Origin: Cloeon dipterum
Lineage: Eukaryota; Arthropoda; Insecta; Ephemeroptera; Baetidae
Assembly: GCF_949628265.1 (NCBI RefSeq)
Contig: NC_088790.1
Span: forward strand, 5,832,545 to 5,896,544
Length of the DNA stretch: 64,000 bases
Direction: 5' to 3'
Shown: in pieces, positions 42,305 through 54,200 of the stretch
How positions within the stretch are numbered: position 1 is the stretch's first letter
How the letters are laid out: the number at the start of each line of letters is the position of its first letter
The notes under the pieces: generated by a model
The model's database searches: none
What the model was told of the DNA's origin: nothing
What the model saw: only the letters and a program-made list of their open reading frames with translations
Position numbers and translations under genes: made by a program

Positions 42305-42727
42305 TGTAAACCAGCCCGTTGGCTCGCATTGTTAAGGCACTCTCAGGAGTGTCAAAGCAATGTGAGGTATTTGAGCTGTTCGGAGATCTAATACTGGCTA
42401 TCCAATGTCAGAAATGGCAAAAAAGTGGTTAGTTTAGTGACTCGAATTGCTCGACGGGCTGGGAGGCGCACCGGCGCCGACTCGCTACTTGCTGGTTTGC
42501 ACCTTTCCAGCATGCGTGATTTGGCTTCACGGGACAAATGTCTAGCGTTTCAATGCAGTCCTCGGTGCGGAGGCAAGTGGCCCTTGAGTGGGCTGGGTCC
42601 CTGTGCGGCCTGGTGCGCCCATGTTATCCGTTCGCGGTGTTATTGGGACCCGGGTTTCAGCATTCGTGCTAGTGCAGTGCGCGCCCTTCCCGGTCCTCGG
42701 ACGGACAGGAATAAAAAGAGCAATAAA
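42305..42727 (+). repeat. dispersed retroelement-like repeat, copy D
   Basis: The longest copy of the family at 3889, 9222 and 21752. Its 5' half matches copy C and its 3' half matches copies A and B, ending in GGAATAAAAAGAGCAATAAA. Frames are broken, so it is a relic. A short piece of its 5' end (AAACCA...GGCTCGCATT) also recurs near 30795-30820. Confidence 0.8.
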
Positions 42728-43645
42728 TCCTGTAAAGCGTACTATACGTTTGCTTAATCCTTGCCTCTTTTAGCGTTTACGGCATATCATTTTCTGAACC
42801 GGATCGGCATGTCCTGATTATCGAGTAGATACATGTCTATCCTCAAGCATGGTCAGCTTGAAGAAAATCATGTATCTTGAGTTGTGAAAGACTGAGAAAA
42901 CGTGAACACTACAATTTCCCAATGTGTATGATCAAAACACCCATGTATACGATAGAAAGGTTTGGTTTGTGTTTCTAATGGAGAAAGTAAAAAAACTGAT
43001 AAAAAAATTCAATTTACAATGATGAGTTTTCATTACATTTATCTAAACTATTACTTTTAACATGAAAAGTCTTAGTGTAAGGCTTGAAAATTCACTAAAG
43101 TGTCTAAAGAGATATTAGACACTGGAGAGTCTAAAGATAAAATGGTACAAAAATAAGGATAATTCTTTAATTTTAACAATTGCGTTTGAGGGTCAAAACA
43201 CTGCTCGCTCATGAAATAGGTAGATAAGAAATTTGTATTTAAAATAGTTGACAGTAACTTTGTAATTTTTTTTTTTATTAATTCGATTGAAATTTTTTAA
43301 ATATGAAAATTCGAATGTTCTCTTAAAAGTTTCCTTTTCGTGAAATAGGGCTTTGGGTAGAAGGCGAAACTAGTACAGCGCAATGAAGAAGTCAAGCTTC
43401 AAAGATATCCAGAATTTCAATTCAATATGATTCATGCATATATTTTGTAGTTTTGTTTTGGGAAAAAGAGACAAAACACTCAACGGCATTAGCTCCAGAG
43501 AAGCAATTCATGACTGTTTACTCAAATTGTGCAGGAAATACACTGCATCATTTGTGTTTAAGTAAATAATGGTATTTCTTGAGCAGCAAACGCTACAGTA
43601 GTACTCTTATTGTGAAAAAAGTGTTGTAAGACTTTATAAACAATT

Positions 43646-43651
43646 TTTATT
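43646..43651 (-). terminator. poly-A signal of the NUDT19-like gene
   Basis: TTTATT on + (AATAAA on -), about 80 bases past the stop. Confidence 0.65.
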
Positions 43652-43732
43652 ATTGATATAAATTTTCAAAAATTAGCATTTATTACTAGCTATCACAGTA
43701 GTAATGTCTTATATAGTAATACAAAAGTCACC

Positions 43733-44928
43733 TTAAAGCTTTTTGACAAAGTTGACTCTTCCCTCCCCTAGTATTTCAAAACGGTGATGTTTGACTGCCC
43801 GCTTCCGGAAATCCTCTATTGTCACATCTTTCATCTGGACATCTTTCTCGTCTGGATCAACAACATAATTAGAATCCCCTGAAAACATAAAAAAAGACGA
43901 ATCAGTTAAATACAACGTGTCTAATAATTGCTCATTGCTCCCAGTAGATATTAACATACCTGGCATAATAATCACAGCTCCGTCCTTAAGCAAGAAGCGC
44001 ACTGGCAAGAAGCACGAGTCACTGCAGAAATGCCTCTTGTGGGCAGCATCCGCCAAAGCTTGCAGACTATCAAACTGCGTGAATTCGTTGAACTCGTAGA
44101 GCTGTGGCGGAGGCAAATTCAGCTTTCCAGCCTTGTGCAGAGCTAGGTACTCTTGAGGGGTTCCCCACTTGGAAATTTTATTATTACACAATAATGAATT
44201 AGGTTTGAAAATATATTAGGTACCATAAAGTCTGATATTTCTCCCTGGTCGATTTGCACTGGGGGCGTCTGGTCCAGGCAGCAAATGAAGAAGACGGTGT
44301 CAAATCGTTTCTTGAAAAATGCTGGTGTTAGCCAATTCCGCGCCTCGATAAGTGACCAGACGTCGGGAAAGCACTTGAGTTGGGCACACAGCTCGTAAAA
44401 CTTATTGGGAGATGAATCAGAATTGAATTTTGCGACTTCAGTCTCGTTCAAAATCAGGTTGTGCCCGAATTTAGAAACTTTGTCTTCAGTCGGCAATCGG
44501 CAGAGCAAAATTCCGCACTCCTCAAAAGTCTCCCTTATCGCGGCAATGCGTAGAGAAATGTTGCGAGGAAGCTGCTCCTTATTTGGTGTTTTGTAAATAT
44601 TCAAGGCACCTGAAAAACCAATAATTTACAACCCTTTTTCAACAAACGCAATTTGAAAATAACCTGATGTTTTATCATCGAGGTGAAGATTTAAATTTCT
44701 AAATTGGAGCTCTTTGAGCAAATCACTCCACTGCTCACTGCTGTCATTCTGGGGCTCGATGACACCTCCAGGGAAGACATATCCGTCAGGGAGGAAAGAG
44801 CTTTTGGAAGACCTCTGCGCTGTCAAAACAACATAATCGATTGGAGCAGTTTGTTGTTTTTGGAAATTTGGGAAATTCCGTCGAGCAGCAATAATGACGG
44901 ATGACGCGTCTCGCCACCGTCGAATCAT
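43733..44928 (-). CDS. NUDT19: NUDT19-like Nudix hydrolase (CoA diphosphatase family)
   Basis: Nudix hydrolase of the NUDT19 family; the mammalian enzyme cleaves CoA and acyl-CoA in peroxisomes. Exons (5' to 3'): 44664-44928, 44224-44609, 43960-44167, 43733-43878; 334 residues (human 375). The N-terminal RRWRDASSVIIAAR and FLPDGYVFPGGVIEPQNDSS are followed by the Nudix box core RETFEECGILL. NUDT19 members carry an insert between the GG and REUxEE halves, and this one does too. NWLTPAFFKKRFDTVFFICC and the C-terminal region match the family. The protein ends VKKL, which is not a canonical SKL-type peroxisome signal, so peroxisomal targeting is not shown. No partner gene is seen upstream. Confidence 0.9.
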
Positions 44929-47900
44929 GGTCCAAAAATGTGGTAATGCGCCTGTAGATCGACATTTTAAAATTTAATCTTGTGCCACGGTACAATTGAT
45001 TTATTTTCTGTGTTTACAACTAAACTACTTACTGCTTGTCTGGTACGGTGTGAAGGTAAAGGGTTAGATGTGTTTGCTGGTGGCGATCATAGATGCCGCT
45101 TCAAATATTACAAAAAGCAAGAGAGTCGATGCTCCGAGCGTAAAAAGTCTCACTGTCGTCCATGAAGTGACTGCACAATGAGACCAAACGTTAAGTCTGA
45201 AAAACACTCTCAAAAGTGAATAATTTTTATTGTTAAAGAAATTATAAAGATAGGAATTCAATTCGCTTAAACAGGGAGTATTCAAAACTTCAGCATGTAA
45301 ATTTCAAATAAAATAATTTCAATATGTAAAATCCTCTTTTGAGAGAAAATTAAAGTTAAAAAATTTTGTAGTCTTCAATATTGGGGCTGTTTTAATTTTT
45401 GTTGCCTAGGGTGGTCCAAATATTTTCCACACTGATAAATTTTCGCTTATGTATTTTATTCCCGTCATACATATAATATGTCCTTTTATTGTAGAGACTG
45501 TAAGAGTAATATCATTTTGTAACACATATTTTTATCCAATTATAGTGGTTAAATTCCGTAATCAAAAATAATTTATTATTTTGTTACTAAACATCGAACT
45601 AAACTGGTTAATTTTGTTAATATAATGTGGTCAAATCCAACGATTCCATAGCAATATATAGATTCCTATTATTTACAACAAAAGAGTTTGATAATTATTT
45701 TTCATGAATAAAATTTCAATAACATGTCTTTAAGATCAAATATTTATATATTTTTTTAATTATTTACTTGCACTGATTTATAAATCAACATTAGTTAATT
45801 CATAAAATGACAACAATTTTCTGCAAATATGTTTATTGGTGTTAATAAGTCTTTCCATCGTTAGAGGAATTCATCTTAAAAGAAATAAAGATCGAGTAAA
45901 ATGCTAACATTCCACTCATAATCCACTAATAACCAGAACGCGCGGCATGAGGCATGAGAGGCGCGAGCTGATGATAATTGTGTGCTCGTCACTGGCTATA
46001 AAGGAGGCGAGAGAGCCACACAGCCACCAAAGGGTCACGTTATACTAACATTGCATGATTTTTATTGTACAAATCCGATCCTTCCTGCCCGATATGAACG
46101 TCTACTGACTTTCTGTTTCAACTTTGGTTGTGCTGCGTGTGCCAGAGAAATCGCATGAAATAGAGAAACAAACGGTGCTCCAATAAACTGAAAATTTAAC
46201 TTTTTCAAGTAATTGTGAGAGTGTCATTGTCAGGTCGGCAAAAAGAAACCAACATTATTTTAATCATAGAAAAAATTATCTCGGTTTTACTACTTGTGTC
46301 TATTTTTTGTAGGCTGGGCACAAGCCAGATTGAGCTAGAATAATTTACATCTGAGCGCTAATAACTCTCCTCTTAGAGTCTACGGCCGTTGATTTAGTGG
46401 CGAGGAGCGAAGGTCGCGCGCAAAAATTTCTTGGGCAGCGTGATTATCAGCGGTCAAAGTCCTCCAGGGGGAAAACCTAAGATGTGGCCATACAAGTTCG
46501 TATCGCACACCGTGAAAAAGATGAGCGGAGCATAAGTTGCAGGCCGTGTTCTGCTAAGCGCAGCATGTTAAATTCCTCCGAGAAAAATAATTAAGAATGC
46601 GTGTTTTTATAAACTGTGTAAATGCGTCAACAAGAAAACCCCAGAAATGCGTAAGAATATTGGTATTCCCACTCAAAATAGTTTTAAAAACAAGCCTTTT
46701 CATGAACATTATGAAACTCGTTGTTGTGTTGAAAAAAAAAATGAAAATCAATTAAAAGCCACGTTATGGCGTGAAAATTTTCAAGGGGAGTTTTTTCTTG
46801 TAACGTGTGGCACTTAAATTTCAATTAAACTTTGCTTCATTCGTGATTTTTCTAAAATTTGCCAACAGAAAAGCATTGTGGAATTATAAAGATAGCAATT
46901 CATTTCAGAAATTTAACAGTTTGTTGTAGGTTTTTCATTTTTTTCTAAAATAGTAATATTATGATTGCGCTCTATTTAGGCTAAAAGTTCAAAATTTTCT
47001 ACATGTTGTAAGACTGCTGGTAATTACGAGTCAAAATTTCAAGCGAAATATCCGAGAAATCATAAATTTAATCAGCTTTCTGAGAAGATTGCTGCTGAAT
47101 TATAAAGCAGAACTCGGGCCCCTTAGTGTCATTCAATGTTTTAAAAAAAATAACTTTTGCAATCAGAAAAACTTTGTGAATATATAGATCACAATTTGAA
47201 GATTTTTAATTGATCCTAGAAGCTCAATTACGTTGAAAGTCTCCAAAATTTGAGTTTTGAACGTCTATATTACTAAAAAATTGTAAACATATTAATATAA
47301 TAGAAAGTTTTCCTTTGACAAATCTTATAGGATGGTAGCAAAAAAAAAATCAAAACGCCAGAAAATTATGAGGCTGACAATCAGCGAATTTTGTTTTAAG
47401 TAACAAGTATGAGAGTGTCATCTAAAATTATTTTCCGAAGTAGAAACATAAATTTATGTGAATTAAGGTTAAATTGATACTAAAATTCCAATGAATGCTA
47501 GTTACAAAAAGCTATAAAAACAACATTGTATTCGTTGAGTTTCACGCAAATCAAGTTCCAAGTATAGTAGAGAATGCGCACGTATTATATTCATAGGCAT
47601 TATATAGATGCGATTATAAATGCCCGTTTCGTAAATATGGGTCAGTTGCACAGCGGAGTGCATCTCGTCTGATCTTCACTCTCGCGCGCGCAAGTGAAAG
47701 AGACAGATGCGAGAGAGATGCACACAAGAGGGACACAAGAAAAGTGTGACTCGTCCCGGCGGCGTGTTCGTCAATTTCCCTTCTTGCAAAATGCCGCAAT
47801 TATGAGATATTGCCTCTTGTCGAGCACACAATAATGAATACTTAATTGTCAATAACTCAGAAATGCATTTCCCTTTCCCGGAACTGCGACAGAAAAGAAA

Positions 47901-48152
47901 ACACTCTGGAGGATGAGATGAGCAGTTGCATCAAAATGGAATTATTTTTCTTAGTGCAAATATTCCGAATTCAGCGGCGGGCGTGTGGGGAAGGGGTGGC
48001 AAGAGGGATCCACGGCGTTCACCTCTCGAGGCTCAGGAGCGAGCGGAGAAAGCAAAAGCGCGGAGACGCGGCGTGCACAGTTGTACACTTGGCTGGTGCA
48101 GGGGCGGCGGTCGCCTCCGGAGCGCGAGATTATTGAGCCAGTTGTCGGCGCG
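44929..48152. other. NUDT19-like to PLA2 spacer
   Basis: No gene recognised over about 3.2 kb. A TATA-like CTATAAAGG near 45995-46003 lies in a locally GC-richer patch (45940-46040), but no ORF follows. The last 350 bases (about 47950-48150) are GC-rich and probably hold the PLA2 promoter and 5' UTR. Confidence 0.5.
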
Positions 48153-51100
48153 ATGTGCCTCCACGCAGGAATGCTCGCTCTCCTCGTGCTCGTGACTGCT
48201 TTCAGCTCCACAGCCCTCAAACAAAACGGTAGCAATATTATCTACTTGATTTTTAAAATTTCTTCAAATGTTCTCAATTTTTCGACTTGATTACCTTCCA
48301 TGCCTGATTTTTTGCTTGTGGGAAAGCCATTGTAAGATTAGTAGGATTTTATTCTCCCCACATATGATTTTTCTTTTTAATGAAGTTTAAAGGAATTAAA
48401 AATATCGATCTTTTTAAACGGGAGAAATTTTCATGACATGACTGTATCTCAACAATTTTTTGCACAGCAAATATTTCAGGGTGTAACCATTTAATGCCTT
48501 TTTTTAGTTTCCTTTTCAGATAAAAATTGATTGCGTGGTTGTAGCAAATCAACTTGCTTAAATGGTTCACACACGTGCTTTGCTTTACATTTAGATGATA
48601 TGGTCGACAGAAAAACATACACTGATCGCTTTGTATATTAAAATAAATTAAAAGTTTTTTCATCAGGCATGTAGACTTTCAAGAAATTAGAAGAAAATAA
48701 CGACTAGCAACATAGGTGAGATATGGAGTAAACCTTATCATGCCATAATATTTCCATGTTAATTTTTGAAAAATTAACTATTTTATTTTGCTCAGTAATA
48801 AGAAGGTGTGGAAATAAGTATCGAAATTATAACAAATTTTAAAACGTGTCAATTGCTTTAAGTCACCATTAAAAATTAGGTTTTTTCCACAGTACATAAT
48901 TATACACATCGATTGGTCTCGTCAAACAATCTATAAATTAAAAATCATCGTGATTGATTTTTAAATAGACTTCTAAAAATATTTGTTCAGATAAGGATGG
49001 TTGAACCGCTGGGCTTCCTTGTAAATCTAACCAGCTACTTTTCAAAATCTTATTAACTATAATATTTGATTGAACATAAAAGACTGCCGTCTCATTGCAA
49101 TAAACTCGATTTGTAAACCGACATATATAAATTTCGCTACCACCAAAAGCAATGATTAAAAATTTTATGTTATTTTCTCTCTCCATTAATGTGACTCATT
49201 TGAAATTGCTCTCTCGTGGAAAGTGTTCCCGATGTCGTTTTCCGTTGAGTTGTTTCTTAATTTATCGCGGGTGCTAATGTTTATGCTGCGTGTCCTGAAG
49301 CGATGTGCGCCTCGATTTTTTTCTGTGTTTTAAGTGCAACAAAGCTCGTGCGTGCTTAATAAAATTTATACCGAACGTTCACGCGAAAATGTCACGACTG
49401 ATCCAAATTTTCTCTTTTTCGCACCATGTTATTTCTGGAGCGATTTCGGGTCAGCAGGATAAAATAAAAATTTTATAATTTAATCCTCGAATGTCAAAGT
49501 CACTTTACTTTCCATCCAAATTGATAGATATAATGACCGTGATAACGCGGATTCGCGAGCGGGAGGAAAGTTTGCTGAATGCTAAAGTTTAATTAGCTGG
49601 CACACGGCACACGTGCGCGCACTTGCAATTTTAATTCGCGGCCAACACAATAAAGAAAATTCCCATCGCATCTGCCGAAAAATTCTTTTCCTCTCTTGAA
49701 GAGTGAAATTAGAGAAGCGGTGGCATTTCTTTATTTCTTACTCTGCTATTTTGTTGTGCATATATGCACACGGTGCAAGGAACGCAGAACGAGAAATTTA
49801 TGTTGTCTTGGAAAAAAAGGAGAACCAGCTGTCGCGCTCCCATCGCATTCTAGCTGACGACTAATAAATCATCGGAGCGTGAATTTCGCTTTTAATTAGA
49901 GTGGAAATATAGCAAAGCGTCGGCCGACACGCTTGCTGGCGAAATTCCTACGCTCTTCTCCGAAATATTTACTGAGGGCACGAAAGTAAGCATTAAAATG
50001 TCAACATTTTGGTTTGAGAAAATTCACTTCCTTGTAACTTTTTGCCAAAAATATTAAAAGTGGGTTGATAAGGACAATGCGTTCAAATTTTGTGCTGCAT
50101 TTAGCAGTTAATCAAATTTTTAGTTTGAATAATGATCTCAACAGTGGGCAATAATCAAATTAAGACCATACGCAAATTACAGTTTAATTTCTGAATTTAT
50201 AAAATTTATCGAAAAATTCAACGTTTTGTTTGATTTTGATTCCTCTGTCGCGATCTAGCCATCCGGATGCGAATTATAGGAAAATCTCCTTTCTGGAGAG
50301 AAATTAATCACGATTTTCAATAAGGACGCAGCGCTCGCCGCTTGATTTACTCAGAAATTTAAACGCCAACATGTGCAGCTTTTTATGATTCCCAATTTTC
50401 AGAGAATATTTTAGGTTAAGGGTTAAATTTTTGTAGCATTTTCCAAAACACGTAGCCAATAAAAAAGGTTACGTTTGTTCCATTAAAATTGTATGACAAC
50501 GAAATTGTTTTAAATTAAATAAATTTGTGAACGAAGCATCAACACGTGTATTAAAGAAAAATCTAAAAACTTAAAAAACGCAAATAATCGTGAATCGTGA
50601 AAATTTTTATTTGGCAAGCAGATGTCTTTGAGTGGCTATTTTTCACACTCGTCCACTCGTGAAATTTCACTGCCAACGAACTCTTTTGCTCCTCTCGTCT
50701 TGCTTAATTCGCCATTCCCCGCAAATGAACTTGATGGCTTTACTTTGTTTCCGAGCATTCGCCTTTACGCTTATTTGTTGCTCTCGCAGGTGTCCATCCA
50801 GAAGAGATGAGAAGGCAATTTTGCTTCGGCCACCGTGATTTTATTTCGTATTTTCTTTCCGCTCTAGTGCCGCGAAATCTATAAAAGCAGCAGACACTCG
50901 GATCGCGCCGCTGCTTCCAAATAAAGTGACACGAATCGCGGAGAGATCAAAACTTGCACATTTCAAGTCCAGTGTCGCATTTCAATGGAACCCATTCATT
51001 CAAGTCTCCGCGCCGATAACTGTAAATATATTTCATCTGGTCAAAGAAAGGCGCTGGCTGCGCAATGAGATTGGATATATCGAGAGGTTCACCTGCTTTT

Positions 51101-54100
51101 CGCACAGATCGGAGGTGCAGGTGCCTGCACGATAGGATAAACTAGTTAAGCGCCGATTTGCATCTCTAGCCAGCCATTGATCGTTCTGCTTTTTGCACGG
51201 GTAATTAGTTTGTCCCACATTTTCACCGATAACGAGACTCATAAAAATTCTAGCTGCTGTCGGTCGGACCGAACTATATGCTTTTATAATCACTTTCGTT
51301 CGGAGTGCGACCGCGCGCGCTCTCGCTAAATTCAAGTTTATGTGAACAAAAGTCGTCCAAGCGAGTGTATTACACCTCGAGCCTTTTTAAAATATTGCTC
51401 GGTGTGTAGTAGTTTAACCGACCGCCAACTTTCTTTGCCATCATGCTGCGCGTTCGGATTTGAAGACGACCTGCTATGGGGAGAGCTCCTTTCCAACGAT
51501 TTATTCATTTCCATATTACAACTAATACTCAGACACGCTCTATTATTGCGATCAAACATTGAGTTGCTAATCGCTTGAATTTCTAATTGTTGATTGAGGA
51601 TGAATGATGCGTCAAAATTATTAATAATAATCGAGGGAAAACGTATAATTTTCTCTCAATAATATATAGATCAGGTGTATCGAGTCTATAGAGCGAGAGC
51701 TGGTTTTTACAGTTTTATTAAAATTATAATAAGCTTGATTTTTTAAACCAGATTCCATGTCAGTTTATTAGTTAAGTGTTAGAAGGACAAAAGGCAAAAT
51801 TATAACTATGGGATATTGTAATTCTCTATTTTAGATCTCATTTAATAAAAATCAAACTAAGAAAAATCGGTGAAAAAATTCAAATAGAGAAAATTTAAAA
51901 TGAAATTTAAGTAAGAGACACATTTTCGACTTGCCAATATTGAAAAACTCAAATTAACTATATTTCTTGTAAACGAAACTGCAGCCATGGAAACCAAGTG
52001 ATAATCTACGGTTTACACACGTGATGTAAAATTTAGACGATCGACAATTTTTTCTGAGCTTCCAATCGCTGCGGAACCATCAAATCAGCACGAGTTATGG
52101 AATTTTAAGCCATCTGAGGCATACTGAAAATTATCTAAAACCATCCAAAACTGCCAAACCCGGCTAAAAGGCGCGTTTCAAACCGTCGTATTCGTTTGGT
52201 GGTATTGCAATAATTTCAGGTTCTGGTATGATTGGAAAAGGTTTCAATTCTTTCTCAAAAGAGAAAGAAAATCACCCTTCGTTTTATTTCATTTTTACAA
52301 TATTTCAGTTTAGACGAAACATTAAAGATCAAACATTTTTATTCAACATTGCATTTTTCCATTTGATAAAAATACAATTCTCTTTAACGAATATCTTGAA
52401 TTTTGGATGCAAATTTGGATTTTGTTAATTGGGTTGAAAAGACTCTCGCAAAACTATCTAATTTGTACGGTTAAAAATAGTCTTTTTCGCTAAAAAAAGC
52501 CAAAAATTTACAGCCATTACATTTATATGACAACTATTAAAATGTGCCACGCAATACAAGTTAGCCAAAATATTAAGAAATAAATATTGGAGGCAGATAA
52601 GAGGAAATGAGTTTAAGTTGATTTTGCGATAAACATGTTATCTCGTGGCCAAAACTTATTCAAGAGAAAGGATGCAACGCACGTGCATCTTGTTTAATTA
52701 AGGAAGTGAAATTAAGACCGTATGTTTGCAAAGAGGAAATTGCAAGTGTTTTAACTCGCCTCGCAGCAACCTCTTACTTCACAGCATGCATGCACTGCTC
52801 CGGTTGCATTTCGGGCACTCTCATCAAACTAAATTCTTGTAATCCTCTTTCAAGAGTGCAATTATATTACGGCATCCAATTGTTATTTTCCTTTTTGAAA
52901 GGATCTGTCGAAGGAATTCATTGGAAAGGATAGAACACCGCACTTCTATTGTATGGATTATACGCCTGGCTTAATTCGCTATATTTAATTATAGAGGGGT
53001 ACAAATAATTTTATCTTCTTGCACAGTAAATAATTCAGAATAAAAAGGACCTCAAAGCGAGTCTCAAACCTTAAATCAGAGAGCCGAATTCTGATTTTAG
53101 GGCTTTACTGCTAACCCGTTTAATTTAAATTTATGTTGCTTCGATAAATAATGTCCCTCAACCAAACGAATCAAACGTAAAATAATTTAAATATTTTGTA
53201 AATTTGCAGATTCTACAGATGTACAAGTTCCAGATGAACCAAAAAGTGCGGAACTTGCCATGGGATACAGCCATGACCCGTGGGGATCACACCAGAGCAA
53301 CCACCCTCCGGAGAAGAGTCGGCGGTCCAAGCGGCACGTGGTGCACCTGTACAACATGGTCTCATGCGCCACAGGATGCGATCCGCTGAGTTACAAGGGC
53401 TACGGCTGCTACTGCGGCTTCCTGGGTTCCGGCTTACCAACGGACGGCATCGACAGGTGCTGCAAAATACACGACTGGTGCTATCAGTCGGCCAACTGCC
53501 CCATGTTTCTCGAGTACTTCATTCCGTATTACTGGAAGTGTCTCTCAGGTCGCCAGCCCTTATGTGGTGAGTGTACTTTTGGAAACAATTAATATTAAAA
53601 AAGGCGTTTATTCTTTATTTGTTATTTTTTGGCTGCATAAAGTAAAATAATAATCAAATTTAATTTCTTCAAATAAAATATTAGTGGTTTTTGTATGTTC
53701 AATTGAAGCAAAAATTGAATGCAAAAAAGAAATTGACATTTTTATCAAAATTGTAAAATATTATCTTTAATTATCACCATTTTACTACACTAACGTGTAA
53801 ATTTGTCTGAATTGGGTGTCAATAAACCGTCTAATTCAGCTCACGAACCATCTATATTACGAAAAAGAAAAAGAATTAAACGTTTTTGTTTTACAGCCCT
53901 TCTTAGCAATATTATTAATGATCGTTTTTTAGTGAATGATAAAAATGACGATTTTAGTTTTTAAAAATAGGTAACAAATTTATATGGTAGAAGATGCACG
54001 ATTCAACAAAATAATGACAATAATGAATTTTCACAGCGGTCGAGCATGGGGAGTGGGGCGGAGGAGGTTCGTGCGCGCAGATGCTGTGCGAGTGCGACCG

Positions 54101-54200
54101 GCAGCTGTCCCTCTGCCTGAGGCAGTACCCGTGTCCTCGGACGAAAGCACTGTGCCACTCGTCGCCGCTGCGCCTTCTGCAGAATGTGTTCATGCTGTGA
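48153..54200 (+). CDS. secreted phospholipase A2 precursor
   Basis: Calcium-dependent secreted PLA2 that hydrolyses the sn-2 ester of phospholipids outside the cell. Exons 48153-48228, 53210-53566 and 54037-54200 give 198 residues; intron 1 is 5 kb. A signal peptide (MCLHAGMLALLVLVTAFSST, residues 1-20 or so) precedes a propeptide ending RRSKR (63-67), a furin-like site. The mature domain has the Ca loop YGCYCGFLGSG, the catalytic RCCKIHDWCY (His-Asp) and CECDRQLSLC with the second catalytic Asp. Cysteine pattern is that of classical (group I/II/V/X-like) enzymes rather than the insect group III type. Exon 1 is assigned by phase and signal peptide across a long intron, so it is less certain. 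The stop codon lies inside the last exon of the convergent CDK5RAP3 gene. Confidence 0.87.
48229..53209 (+). other. large first intron of the PLA2 gene
   Basis: About 5 kb, AT-rich, with no recognisable exon, nested gene or transposon ORF. Short open frames here look random. Confidence 0.5.

Larger units (their letters stand above)
40658..43732. other. repeat-rich spacer after the NACHT-BIR gene
   Basis: No gene recognised. Contains an inverted GCCCTTCCTTGG repeat (40750-40960), a LINE-like 3' UTR relic near 41322-41410 (GCAGGGCAATTTTGCCC, cf. the 3' end of the LINE near 27090), an AT-rich tandem repeat (42031-42132) and dispersed repeat copy D (42305-42727). Confidence 0.55.

Noticed and set aside
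45990-46040. TATA-box promoter of an unseen gene
   Set aside because: TATAAAG and a GC-rich patch are present, but no ORF, splice pattern or RNA fold follows, so no feature is claimed.
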